A stretch of DNA of 64,000 bases, from the NCBI GenBank assembly GCA_004352715.1, contig SCFE01000019.1, forward strand, positions 735,194 through 799,193. Direction: 5' to 3'. Origin of the DNA: Hofstenia miamia (lineage: Eukaryota > Xenacoelomorpha > Acoela). The translations under genes and the position numbers were made by a program. Positions 49,389-60,230 of this stretch are shown piece after piece. How positions within the stretch are numbered: the first letter of the stretch is position 1; each line of letters starts with the position of its first letter. Under the pieces are notes generated by a model. It had not been told where the DNA came from, made no database searches, and worked only from the letters and a program-made list of their open reading frames with translations.

Positions 49389-49947
49389 ATGCCTCGGAAA
49401 AGTAAAATTAGTCGTGCAGCTACCTCAAAATAAAGAAAAAATGGCAAATTAGAAAGTACTAGCAATCTATCTCCTCAAAACTTTCAATCTACTGCTTCCA
49501 AAAGGAAGTTATTTAACAATTCCCCTTCTAATTCAACGCGTAATGTTAGTATTTGCATTGGACCAATTTTTAGACATTGCTTAATTACATGTAGATTTAC
49601 ACAAAAAATATCCAGCCAGAAGAAATTCAGGGCTATCACCTCATCTTCCTTCCGAGTATGTTGAATGTGTACAATGTCATTCACTCTGCTGGATTTTGTA
49701 GTTCAAATTCAATAATTTCAGAGATTCCGTCGGATGGAGTGCATTGTTGCTTCACATTAGTTGCCCTCAATGTCACATCAGCACCTATGTTGAAGGATGT
49801 GATTAAAGTCCTGATAAAAGGTTGCTTTTATCTCCATTTAACTTTTTATAGACCTCAAATATCTGATGCTCGACATTTAAATCTTCGAATTACTTATGCT
49901 ATAACAGATATGTGCCAGGGTATTGAGGCTAAACATATTGTGGTTGA
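49389..49947 (+). pseudogene. Decayed ORF of unknown transposon-like protein
   Basis: The ATG at 49389 opens MPRKSKISRAATSK then a stop. Another frame from 49658 is open past the N at 49948 with protein-like composition (SIISEIPSDGVHCCFTLVAL, then PQISDARHLNLRITYAITDM). A basic start and Ser/Asn-rich stretch followed by a longer domain is common in transposon proteins, but I recognise none. The part after 49948 belongs to the duplicated hAT segment. Confidence 0.3.
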
Positions 49948-49950
49948 NGA

Positions 49951-50260
49951 GGATCCTTATATATATAAAATTAGGCGACATCCGACGCTTCCTAAGTATG
50001 TTAGATGCTCTTCTTCTATGTCCGGTGTTAAGGTTTTCTTTTGTAAAACATATGACACACGAAGAGTGGCCATAGATAAAATATCAAACCGAAAATGACA
50101 AAACATAACTGAATGCATAAGCATCAACTTAATTAGAATAATCTAGATTAATCGAGCACGCTGTCTACGATTAATCTAATCTACTTGACCAGCACGATAG
50201 ATTAATCTATCCGATTAATCTCGATTAATCGTGTTGACGATTAATCATGTTGGATCCCTG
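49951..50260 (-). repeat. Second copy of the right half of the hAT element
   Basis: It matches 48501-48808 with a few differences (a TA insertion, single substitutions), ends gatccctg and is followed by gttcagcc. A single N at 49948 marks the junction. Confidence 0.92.
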
Positions 50261-50279
50261 GTTCAGCCTTTATGTTATA

Positions 50280-51935
50280 AGTAGAGATGGACACTGGCCG
50301 CATTCCTTGGCCCAAGCTTAATACGGCCCAAAAAACCTTAGGCGCGTCCCTAATTCGGCCTATTCCTGCAGTTGCATCAGGAATTGCCGCCGACATATTT
50401 GCAGATATTGATTCTGAGCGTGAATGTCTGGAAATGGAAATAAGCTCTTTCTGGTGTTGCCTTACAAAGTATTTATCACAATATAAACAATTGTGACAGG
50501 AGTTTGTGAGGGGGGGGGAGTCAACTTAGCCTTAATTGGAAACATTAACATTCTTTCTCTATATGAAGACATCTTCTAAAAATTTGAATGTACCGTTCTA
50601 TGACGTAATGACTATGGATCGTGTTTCTTCATTGAATACATGAGCCAAGATCAGTTTAAAATAATTTCTTAACATATATTGGTTTTTGAGAAAAAAATAA
50701 GGTCTGTTAAAATTTGTAATAAATTTAAGCCAATCAGAGATATATTTGAAAGATTTCGAGAAAATATTCAAAAGATGTCTTTCCTTTTTTCCTAAGACTT
50801 GATGAAATATTTTAAGACCTGCAAAGGTCACTCTAGTCTGATTGTTCTTATGCAAGGAATTCAACGAAATATGGAATTAAATTTTGGGTGTTGAATGAGC
50901 TGAAAAGCAAATATGTGGCAGATATTGTCTTTATTTTGCCAAAGAACAAGGGAATTTGGCTTAATTTTTTTTGGAAAGTAACATAACATTACTTGTGATA
51001 GCATTTTCATATCTTTTAAATTTACCTTACTTTAAGTAGTAGTAGTGGTTGGTACTGTGCAGCAAAATGGACCAGAATTCTGTAGTCAAAGGATTTCTAA
51101 TTCTCCAGAATTACACAAATCCACGTTTTTTGCTAAAGAAGAAAGCAGTTTTGTGGATTAAATAATGAAGCAAATTTACAGTACCAAGGCTGCTGCAAAA
51201 CGTTGGCCTGCTGCTGTAATATGCTTGATGTGGCATCTAATAACGCCAAGGATCTTATGAAAAAAATAATTTTTTGAAAAAACATCTGGTCACAGTGCTA
51301 CTCCTAAATAGATTATTATTAAATTTTAATTGAGCGGTTGCACGGGTATATTATTATTTAAATCAATTAAGCAAATTTTGTATGGCCTAGGAGTTAGAAA
51401 CGGGTTGAATAGCTTTTCTTTAAATAGGGTCGATGTCGTTTTAATCAATCGCAGTGATTTTAATTGTTGGTTATAATTGTATGTTTTAAAGCTACACTGA
51501 ACAGTTGAAAGATCTGCTACATGTAACTGTCTTATCGCATGACAAACAGTACATAAGAAAACAATTATTTTTCCTACTACTGGCTAGCTAGATATGTCTG
51601 AAAACACATATAATTTTTATTTGCTTCGATGCAGTCAAATTTACATCGGTTTGGGTCGAGACGATATATAATTCAGTACAGGTTGGGTGGAGTCCAAAAG
51701 TTTTACCTATTTTCAGACCTGGTAAAGCCCTTGTAATTATATCGTTCGTGACCCAACTAGTGACTACCTGGCCCAACGACCTCTTGTCGATTCTACATTG
51801 TGACCCCGCAGGGTTCTACTCTAAGCTCTGCCACTCCCCTTGCAGCGTTTTTAGCCTCCGGAACAGAGTTGGAAGTGAGGCAGATTTTTGTAACCTTCCC
51901 TGCCCCGCCCCCAAAGACTTTGTGCACTGCCCTAT
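50280..51935. other. Mostly non-coding stretch
   Basis: 50287-50400 is GC-richer and contains ggccc/gggcc units but no clear element. 51780-51930 is also GC-richer (ccccgcag to ccccaaag) with several short overlapping frames and no recognisable protein. Nothing else supported. Confidence 0.4.
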
Positions 51936-51941
51936 TTCCAC

Positions 51942-52519
51942 GTGTTGAAATCTGCCTCATATTGCCCAAAGCTTTATGTTCTACAGCCCAAATTGCCCCC
52001 ATTTACCAATGCAAAAGAATATTACCTTCAGTCACTGTTTTTTTCTTTTGTTGACCACGTTTTGGCAGAATTAGATAATCGGTTCAGCAACACAACAGTT
52101 CCAACTATTATGAAAATGCGTGAACTGTTAAGAAATCCAGATACGGACAGCAAACCGATAATGGACGTTGGTGATTTGTACGCTGAAGATGTTGAAAGCA
52201 TTATATTACAAGCTGAAAGCAATCGTTGGAACCTGATATCAGAGTAATCCTTCAAGACAATACAATTTGCACTATCATTTTCACAGCAAAAACAGTTTCT
52301 TAACATCACAAAACTTTTAGGATTCTGCTGACTATGCCAGTTGCTAATGCTGAAGCAGAGCCTTTGTTTTCTGCTCTAAAACGCATTTTAAGAAATACCA
52401 TGAGCCTTAATGATCTTGCACTTCTTGCTGTTCACAACAGCATAAATATAGAAGTTGACAAGGTTGTCAAGAAGTTTGTTTTGAAAAATCGACGATTAAT
52501 TTTTTCATATTGCAAATAA
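51942..52519 (+). pseudogene. hAT transposase remnant, DUF4371/ZMYM-like type
   Basis: Seen: the frame 51942-52247 contains EYYLQSLFFSFVDHVLAELD, then NRFSN, as found before the C-terminal block of DUF4371-type hAT proteins. After a frameshift the frame reaching 52519 has LLTMPVANAEAEPLFSALKR, then LNDLALLAVHNSINIEVD, the dimerisation block (P-NAE-E--FS-LKRI ... M...L--LA-L--H). The N-terminal zinc finger and most of the core are missing. It is a different hAT lineage from those at 33.3 and 48.2 kb. Confidence 0.82.
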
Positions 52520-52760
52520 TAAATGTTTTTAAAATTCATTTAATGTTACTTTTTTAAGTGGTGCAATTAAAGATTAATTACAGAAATTATACACTTAGTG
52601 TTTTATTTTGACTTAACCCCCCTAAAAAAATCCCGAGTCCACCATTGTGCAGGTCTATAAATTTTCTAGTAATTGTAAGGTGAAAGCCACTTAGCTAACT
52701 AAAGAGAAAATTTCAAAATAAATAAAAAGTAGGATCTGTAAACTTCACTTTACTCAAAGC

Positions 52761-53502
52761 CAATTCACAAAATTTAGTTCATCAACAAAACGATATAGGA
52801 GAAATATTAAGCTCAAATATAGTAAATTTATTAAAAATGCTGAATCAACTATCTTTCCTGATTATCCTACGTATTATCAACCAAAAATAAAACCTTCTAG
52901 AATGTCGCCTCAAAGAAAACTTTCTAAATTGAGTGAAGAAACTCTGAACTTTTTTTAATAAAAATGATGGTTTAGATTTCTCAGATATTGCTTTGTATTG
53001 TGAACCGTCGAATCACAAAATTGAAATAGATGATTTTATGAGTGGAGTAAATGATAATTCTACAATTGAATTGTTACCCGTTCATTTTAAAGCCGCACTT
53101 GATGTAATCGATAAGCTAATTGAACTTAATGACTTTGAGAATAATATCCGGTTTAATATGTCTGTCTATATAAAAATGAAAATTCAGAGAGGATTCAACG
53201 AATGCTCATTCCCTTATGTGGATGATGATGATGGTGTGCATTCTAATTTTCAAGATGCATTGAATCATTGTGGTTTGCAGGTGCCATTCCAGGAAATTCT
53301 TGAAACTAGCACTTGGTGCTTTTCAGTGTTTAAAGAGCTGGTTAATATAGATGCACTGACTTATGGGATTAACGACCACAGAAAGCTTTTATGTTGTCTT
53401 TTCAATGAATGTTATCCTTCCAATTTTAATGTTTGCAATAAGTGCCTACAACTACATCTGGAACTCTTTCTAACATATATTAGAATAATTTTTAAAAGGT
53501 AG
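52761..53502 (+). pseudogene. Unknown ORF with a homopolymer frameshift
   Basis: A frame from about 52761 reads RYRRNIKLKYSKFIKNAEST, then MSPQRKLSKLSEETLNFF, and stops in a run of T at about 52952. The +1 frame picks up NKNDGLDFSDIALYCEPSN and continues without stops to 53502 (at least 169 codons). Gly/Asp/Asn, Cys and Trp usage looks protein-like. One extra T, from mutation or sequencing error, would explain the break. Its place behind a hAT remnant suggests a transposon protein, but I recognise no domain. Confidence 0.4.
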
Positions 53503-54300
53503 TGAAAGACACTCTAGGAGATAATAGACAAAGTTGAAAAAGTTATCAAAATTTGCCCGATTATTGTTATTATTTTAATTTTCTAACTTATAATATAAGT
53601 TTTTTATTTTAAAGTGTTACTAAAATTTATTAAATTTAAATTTAAAGTAATCCACACTTTGGTCAACTCGGACTTCCGTATCATGGCCTGTAGTTTCATA
53701 TGCTATGATTTTAATTCTAAAAGCTGATATGTTTCACTTAAGCAGTTGCTGCTTAATTCTATTGATTAGCAGTATATTTATTTGCAAGCCGTCAGTACTA
53801 TGCAAGTTACTATTGATAAATTTAATCATGCAATTTCATACTCGTAGTCTTATATCATTGCTAACTAGATGTTTTTGTCGTAACTTGTTATCAGTTTTAT
53901 GTGCTATATACAGTACTGGCCAAAAGTTTGGGAACACTTTCCAAATTTAGAAATTTTTGTATTTTACACTAAAAAACGCAATGTAGAAACAGTATAATAA
54001 CACAATGTAGAGATAATATGATAACACCGTGTAAAAAGTAAATAGTTAATTCAGAAAAACTCACTAATATTTGTATTTCCGCCATTATTGGCCAAACATG
54101 CAGCAATGCGATTTGACATTGACTCGACCAGCCTTCTTCAATAATCATCAGTAATCTCTGTGCACCATACCACTTTAATTTGCTACTTCAGATCGTCGAG
54201 TGATGTGCATTGGCGCTTCCTCAGACAGTTTTTGATGAGATGCTAGCAATTTTCTATGACGTTGAGGTCTGGGGAGTTTCCCGGCCAGTTTTCAAGCAGC

Positions 54301-54681
54301 CTAAAATCTTGTGATGCAATCCACTGTTTCACAACTTTGGCGCTGTGGCAAGGAGCACGATCTTGTTGTAGTACAGATGTTCCGGCGAAGCTGCATAAAC
54401 ATGGGAACTTTCTCCTGAATTATTTTGAGGTAGGCCTTGGCTCTACTGTCTCGTTGTGAGAAACAAAATGCAGACCAGCACACGCATTTGCAGTTATAGC
54501 ACCCCAAATCATCACAGTTGTTGACAGTTTGTTGAGTGTAACGTGTATTGAATCTTTGGTTTCTTGGTCGTCGAACGTGTGGCCAGTATGATGTAAATTG
54601 GCAAATCTTGGATTCGTCACTAAACATTACTTGATGCCACATCTCAGGGGTGTAGTGTTGGTATTGCCTGCAGAAGTGCAA
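54301..54681 (-). pseudogene. Tc1 transposase catalytic-region fragment
   Basis: The frame contains the Tc1 signature WHQVMFSDESKI, in which the Asp is the second metal-binding residue. It then slips out of the conserved frame; the MIWGAI block lies in the 54420-54620 frame. The N-terminal DNA-binding part is separate at 54887-55075. Confidence 0.82.
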
Positions 54682-54886
54682 TCAGTCTCGAATGTTCTTT
54701 GAAGAAAATCGGGGTTTGGCTGCCCGTTTGCACGAGGGAAGTTCAAAAGTAGTATTCAATTGACGCCTAATGATGCGCGTTGATACATTCTGCGCTACCG
54801 CACCTAGATTTGCTTTGACTCAGAAGATGACGAGAATGGTTGATTGACGACGTAACGGTGAATGAGATGGTCAGTCTGAGGTGCTG

Positions 54887-55075
54887 TCACTTTTGGTCTT
54901 CCAGACCGCTTATGAGAGGAAAAATTTTGTAGTTGCTAATAGCGAATAACTTCTGGATACCGAAGATACTGACACGCACCATTCTAACAGCTATAGCGTG
55001 ATAATTGTACCCCTCCTCGTACAAGATTTGAATTTGAGCACGCTTTGTTGGTGAAATTTCACTACCACGGACCAT
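54887..55075 (-). pseudogene. Tc1 transposase N-terminal DNA-binding fragment
   Basis: It starts MVRGSEISPTKRAQI and then EEGYNYHAIAVRM, matching the typical opening and first helix-turn-helix of Tc1 transposases. The frame then degrades and ends after 62 codons. Confidence 0.82.
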
Positions 55076-55286
55076 ATTTCAAACTATAATGATAGTGCTT
55101 TTTCAGTGAAAATGTATTGTGTGTAAATCTAAAGTTGTGTTAATTTGATTGGCTAAATGAATCTGTTGTAAATTCTAAGAAAAAATTGGGAATTCCAGAA
55201 ATTTTATGAAGTTTCCAGGAAATAACATAAAGCATGCTTTAGACAGGTTACTGTTCCCAAACTTTTGGAGAGTAATATATATATAT

Positions 55287-55515
55287 NNNNNNNNNNNNNN
55301 NNNNNNNNNNNNNNNNNNNNNNNNNNNNNNNNNNNNNNNNNNNNNNNNNNNNNNNNNNNNNNNNNNNNNNNNNNNNNNNNNNNNNNNNNNNNNNNNNNNN
55401 NNNNNNNNNNNNNNNNNNNNNNNNNNNNNNNNNNNNNNNNNNNNNNNNNNNNNNNNNNNNNNNNNNNNNNNNNNNNNNNNNNNNNNNNNNNNNNNNNNNN
55501 NNNNNNNNNNNNNNN
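55287..55515. other. Assembly gap, 229 N
   Basis: An N run flanked by (TA)n on both sides. The apparent frame crossing the gap into the transporter is an artefact. Confidence 0.98.
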
Positions 55516-55649
55516 TATATATATATATATATATATTTACATATAAACTTAGAGTTATTTCTGTCTATTTATTAGTGCTTCTACAATGCATTATACAAAT
55601 TTGCTTTGTTGAGCAAATAGAGTTTAATGACACACTGAATACAGGAGTA

Positions 55650-57047
55650 ATGAATTGGTCTTTTTTATGCTCAAGAAGAATCTTGCTGGCAATATACATG
55701 GCTGTTGGTGTAGGCCTTGTGATTGCCATGCGCTTGAGCCTGAGCTTAGCAATTGTTGATATGACAAAAAATCTGGCAACTAAGAGAAATGCAACGCAAT
55801 TCGAATGCTATTATTATAACTCTACCCAGTCCTCACATGAAGGGAAATATAACTGGAGTGAAAATACCCAAACATGGCTACTAAGCGCATTTTACATGGG
55901 GTACGCGATATTTTTGATACCAGGTGGGTTTATTGCTGATTACATTGGAGGCAGACTTGCGGTATTTATAGGTGTTTTTGGAACATCCATACTTACCATT
56001 CTTACACCTTTGTTTGCGGAACTCAATGTTTACATATTTATAGTTGCTAGATTTGTTGAGGGAGCTATTGAAAGTCCATTTTATTTAGGAATAGGCATTT
56101 TAGTAAGCAAGTGGGCACTAAGAAATGAAAACACAACTTTTATGTCCCTGGCATTTTCGGGAATTTATATTGGTTTTATTATTTGTCAGCCATTGACTGG
56201 GTATCTGTGTTCACTGAGTTTTCTTGGTGGCTGGCCTTTAGGATTTTATATCTATGGAGCACTGGGAATTTTATGGTCGTTGCCCTGGCTACTATTTGTT
56301 AGTGAATCGCCAGAAAAATCAATATTTTTATCAGATAAAGAAAAGATAGCTCTGAGCTCTCAAGCTGTTAAGAAAAAACGACCTATTATTGAAATACCCT
56401 GGAAAAAATTCATCACATGTAAGCCTCTCATAGGTGCATGTATTGCTGAGCTTGGAGTACGTTTTTATTCAGGTTTAATAATGAATTGTTTTCCAATGTT
56501 TCTCTTAAATGTCATTGGGGTTGATATTAAATCGAATGGTTTGCTTAATGCTGTTCCTTCTACTGTTGCTTTAGTTGGATTTCTCTTTGCATCAATTTTA
56601 GTGGATTTCTTGCGTGAATCCCTAGTCTCTATTAAAGTAGCGAGAAAGGTCATTTTTGTTGTAGGATCCATTTTATGCTCAGCATGTGGTTTTATGATTA
56701 AAGCAGCAGGGTGCAGCCCATTTCTCGTCATAGTTGTGGTGAGCATGATCTTCTTCTTCCAAGCATTCTGTGTTGCACAACTGCCTCCAAATATTATCGA
56801 ACTATTTCCAAACTACACTGGATTCATGTATAGCATTCTTAACGTTGCAACTAGCACAATGTTCTTGGCTAGCCCATATATTGTTGATATTTTTACTGAT
56901 GGTCACATTGAGAGCGCAACGCATTGGCAGCATGCATTTAGTGTAGCTAGTATCAGTACAATATTGGCAGCTATCGTATATGCTTTAACCATCAGTACGA
57001 CTCCTGTTGAATGGGCAAGAGACAGTGAAAAACTTAGTATTAACTAA
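55650..57047 (+). CDS. SLC17-like anion/phosphate transporter (MFS)
   Basis: Likely role: proton- or sodium-coupled organic-anion transport in a plasma or lysosomal/vesicular membrane, as for the SLC17 family; the substrate cannot be told. Seen: 465 codons uninterrupted. TM1 is at about residues 10-36 (ending IAMRLSLSLAIV). A loop follows with three N-glycosylation sequons (NAT 47, NST 57, NWS 68), as in SLC17 proteins. MFS motif A is GGFIADYIGGR (92-102), and the RFVEG block is at 134-138. TM segments continue to WQHAFSVASISTILAAIVYA. Length suits the family (about 460-580). Start: the first Met before TM1; an acceptor-like gagcaaatag at 55611-55620 allows a short 5' exon. Odd: no introns in 1.4 kb, and the position equivalent to sialin His183 is Gly149. 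No poly(A) scar seen, so a retrocopy is possible but unproven. Confidence 0.9.
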   Translation: MNWSFLCSRRILLAIYMAVGVGLVIAMRLSLSLAIVDMTKNLATKRNATQFECYYYNSTQSSHEGKYNWSENTQTWLLSAFYMGYAIFLIPGGFIADYIGGRLAVFIGVFGTSILTILTPLFAELNVYIFIVARFVEGAIESPFYLGIGILVSKWALRNENTTFMSLAFSGIYIGFIICQPLTGYLCSLSFLGGWPLGFYIYGALGILWSLPWLLFVSESPEKSIFLSDKEKIALSSQAVKKKRPIIEIPWKKFITCKPLIGACIAELGVRFYSGLIMNCFPMFLLNVIGVDIKSNGLLNAVPSTVALVGFLFASILVDFLRESLVSIKVARKVIFVVGSILCSACGFMIKAAGCSPFLVIVVVSMIFFFQAFCVAQLPPNIIELFPNYTGFMYSILNVATSTMFLASPYIVDIFTDGHIESATHWQHAFSVASISTILAAIVYALTISTTPVEWARDSEKLSIN

Positions 57048-57049
57048 GA

Positions 57050-58765
57050 TATTCTCCAATTTATATAAGACTTATTTTTAATTGGCTAAATTATTGTGTG
57101 TTTTTCAATACAAAATTTCAAACTAAGAGGTGAAGTTCGAAAGCAGATGTGTGCGAACATTTTGACCGAAAAATAAGATGTTCGATAAACTGCTGAAAAA
57201 TATTACCATCAAATGACAACCCTTGTTCTAGTGGATTGCCATAGGTCCGCAATCCCAATCTATCTAATATTGGCCACAAACTGCTTTCAATACCAGCAAT
57301 TACTGTTCCATATAAATATAAGAGTTAGTTACTTGTCTTAAGAATCAAAACAGGTAATTTGCTAATAATACCTTACTTATCCATTCAAATGTTCGAAGGG
57401 ACTGCTAGAAATTGATACTTAGAGCTTCGAACGGCAAAAAAATTTCGAACATCAGCACTATTCAAATGATGTTGGCCTTTTATAAATTGGTGACTAAAAC
57501 TTAAATGTTTATACAGTGTTGACAATGATCAGTTTAACTACACAAAAGGAATAGCTCAACTTTTTAGCATTAGATTGCGTTTGTTTCTTAATAATTACTC
57601 TTTTTTCATTTTAAGGAGGATATATTTAACTAGGCAGTCTGGCGAAATCAGATGCTTATATTCAGAAGTTCCTGAAAGTTCATTCTACAGTCATTACAAT
57701 TGATCATAGATGCTTTTCTAGAAGATAAAGAAACGCCAAATTCATTATTTCATTTTCTCACTAATGTATTAACATAGCAAAGTTCATACGCGCGAAATTG
57801 AAGATAATATTTTTCAAATTATTAAATAAACCTAATTTCGTCCTATGGGAGTCCTATTGTTCTGTTGCGATCCTAAACTTTCACTATTAGTCATTACCGG
57901 TTTAATAGATACAATCAATTATATATAGAGACTCCGATTGTTCCCCGAGTGACATCACAATATATATATATATACCTCTTATCATATATATGTTGCAATT
58001 TCATATAAATCTCGCTTTTTGTAAAATTTGATATTTAAATGCGAAGTGAGTAGACTAGATCTTATCTTACGCCAAAATTGATTGTTGTATTTCGAAAATG
58101 CATTGAGATGTTCAGAAATAAAATAAAATAATAATAAGATGTTGCAGAGCGTCTTTAAGCACTTAAAGACAAATTGATAATAGATATCCCATAAAAAGTT
58201 TTGATATTGTCTTTTAGCAGTATGCTCGTGTTTTACACCCTTGATTATTCTTTACACTTATACGGCAGCACCAGTAACAATAGTACATTAGCCGCCCCAG
58301 CCACGGGGTAAAACTGCATAACCCTTGTCTAGGGATGGTAGACCGACGGCGTCCTTTTCTACGCCGTTCCAAAGGGGCAGTTGCCCTTTAAAATCCATTT
58401 TTTAGAAGAATCCTCTATAAATTTTCAAATGATTGCAACAAAATTGCTTTTATGTAGTCTACGTGCTGGGCAATAAATGTACTTGCCCTCCCCCCGTGGC
58501 ATTCTTTATAAGAACACAAAGAAACTTTTATGTAGTTAGCTTCCATCATAATTATAATTTTTTAATGCCTCTCATTGTAATGAATTGTCAGTGACGATAA
58601 ATGTTTTTTGTATTAGTTAATTTATAGCTGTGTACTGTCAGTCTATGCGATCATGTGAATGGTATCCTTATTGCAAGCTTTATGTGTTTGCGTGCGCTTC
58701 TTGGTCTAATTAGAAATTAAATTCATCTTTCATTAAAACTAAAATACACGAAATATATATTGTAT
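57050..58765. other. 3' flank of the transporter and non-coding stretch
   Basis: No clear polyadenylation signal lies in the first 200 bp after the stop. A (TA)n is at 57958-57974. Otherwise nothing supported. Confidence 0.45.
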
Positions 58766-58769
58766 ATGT

Positions 58770-59529
58770 ACCCATGTAGCCACCAACAGTGGTCCACTGG
58801 TCGGGAATGAGTGGCATGGGCGGCCACTAGTCCCCACCAGTGGACCACTGTTAGAGAAGTTGTGGCAGTAGTGGCAATTGCAACACTCATAGCCACCAGT
58901 ATACCACTGGTGGAGTACTAGTTACATCTGATTTACATTTAGCCATAAATAACATACTAGCTAATGCTTGGAAGTAAAATATTATTCATTATAATGCTTC
59001 TTAGACATCATAAATATATAAAATTCATTGTGAAAAGCTTTTTTTGCAATTTTCTGCTTGCAAAAATTATAATATATATGTGCAGAATGAAATTTCAAAA
59101 TAATTTATTCATGATTATTCCCGGATCTTTAATTAATGTCTACATGATTACTTAAAATTGGGCAAAAATTATTTATAATTATTGGAAAAAAATACTGTTT
59201 AAAAATTGCAATTTCTTCTGAAATTTAAATTAGGCATTTTTGTATGCTTGTTATTGTTTATAATACAGAAATTCATTCTATTTTCCATTACCAAATTAAA
59301 ATCAAAATGAATGCTAAGTTTGCTAGCATTTCCTTCAAACCTTTGTTGGGCTGGTGTTGGTATAAACTGCAATGTTTAAAGATTGCTACTGTTACATTTA
59401 AAACATTGCCAAGATGCGAAAATCCTGCTCTTGCCACTGTTTGCGCACCTATTAGACACTGGTGTACGGGTGGCCAAATCCCAATCGGTTTTTGCCACTG
59501 GAGGACCACCAGTGGTTTGCTACGTGGGT
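58770..59529 (-). mobile_element. Iterated-end element C, motif ccaccagtggtccactgg
   Basis: Seen: TIRs acccatgtagc (58770-58780) and gctacgtgggt (59519-59529). The left end is packed with ccaccaacagtggtccactgg, gcggccac, ccaccagtggaccactg and accagtataccactggtgg. The right end has gacactggtgtac, gggtggcc, gccactggaggaccaccagtgg. On the minus strand the core aligns with elements A and B (ttcaaaataatttattcatg, gcNtttttNtatgcttNttattg-like, tgggcttg/tgggctgg landmarks). No ORF. Length 760 bp, close to A and B. Confidence 0.78.
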
Positions 59530-59861
59530 ACACAATCACAATGCACATAGGAACAAAATATCGCAGTTTTTATTGATCATAGCAAATATTTCTGAAAATT
59601 TCCATATAGAGTTGAAAAAATATGTCTCCCACGTACCGAACTGACTTGCTGCAACACTAATGTATTATATTAGTCCGAATTATCATAACTAACATGAACA
59701 AAGTTACATGAAAACTATCTATGTAATGGGATTCCTAAAAGATTTCAATATTAATATTTCAAAAAATTCTGAGTACATGCGTTCAGGATTTGGTACTTTT
59801 GTGTTATCTCCGTCACCCACCTAATTGCAAAAGTTGCTAATCTATCAATATAATAATAATT

Positions 59862-60000
59862 ATCTTAATCCTAACTTTAACCTTACCCAACCATATCTCA
59901 AATCATAAGCCTAACTGCAAACCTAACTTTAACCATATTAATAAACCTAACCCCACCTTAAACCAAAACGTAACTCTAGCCTTAAGCTAAGCTCTACCAG
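59862..60000. repeat. Degenerate CCTAAC-type tract
   Basis: About 140 bp of imperfect units such as cctaacttt, aaccttaccc, cctaactgc, cctaacccc and actctagcc. It resembles a decayed C-strand telomere-like or simple repeat; it is too imperfect to call a true interstitial telomere. Confidence 0.6.
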
Positions 60001-60035
60001 AGAATTCTACTTAATATTAGAAGTCTATAAATACT

Positions 60036-60230
60036 TGAAGATTAGGAATGGGGAAAATTTAAATCTTCTTCAAAAATTCGAAATCTTCAAAGAAAATTTT
60101 TTATTCTTTTCATCAACTTCAATCACAGTAATATGCATGAATAGAAATTTTAACATTGCATTAAAGCATGTTCCCCAAAAGACCTGTCCATGGCTTACGA
60201 TTTTCAAATTTGCTAATAGGCTTGGATAAA
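60036..60230 (+). repeat. Diverged dispersed repeat, copy 2 (partner 44880-45070)
   Basis: See copy 1. Confidence 0.55.

Larger units (their letters stand above)
53911..55276 (-). mobile_element. Tc1-like element, degenerate
   Basis: Seen: TIRs sharing ccaaaagtttgggaaca (left 53919-53935, right 55252-55268), a TA at 53909-53910 before the left end, and length about 1.37 kb. The minus strand encodes the transposase in pieces: MVRGSEISPTKRAQIQILYE (paired-type helix-turn-helix), MFSDESKI with the second catalytic Asp, VRRPRNQRF, MIWGAITANACAG and near 54245-54297 a WPGNSPDLN-type block. Frameshifts and stops between blocks make it inactive. The right end meets (TA)n and the 229-N gap. Confidence 0.88.

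Noticed and set aside
49951-50098. Plus-strand frame continuing the unknown ORF past the N at 49948
   Set aside because: Beyond the N the sequence is the antisense of the duplicated hAT segment, so the fusion frame is artefactual.
55206-55649. N-terminal extension of the transporter frame through the gap
   Set aside because: It crosses 229 N and (TA)n, and the start belongs to the Tc1 element's right end. The Met at 55650 lies just before the first membrane span as expected.
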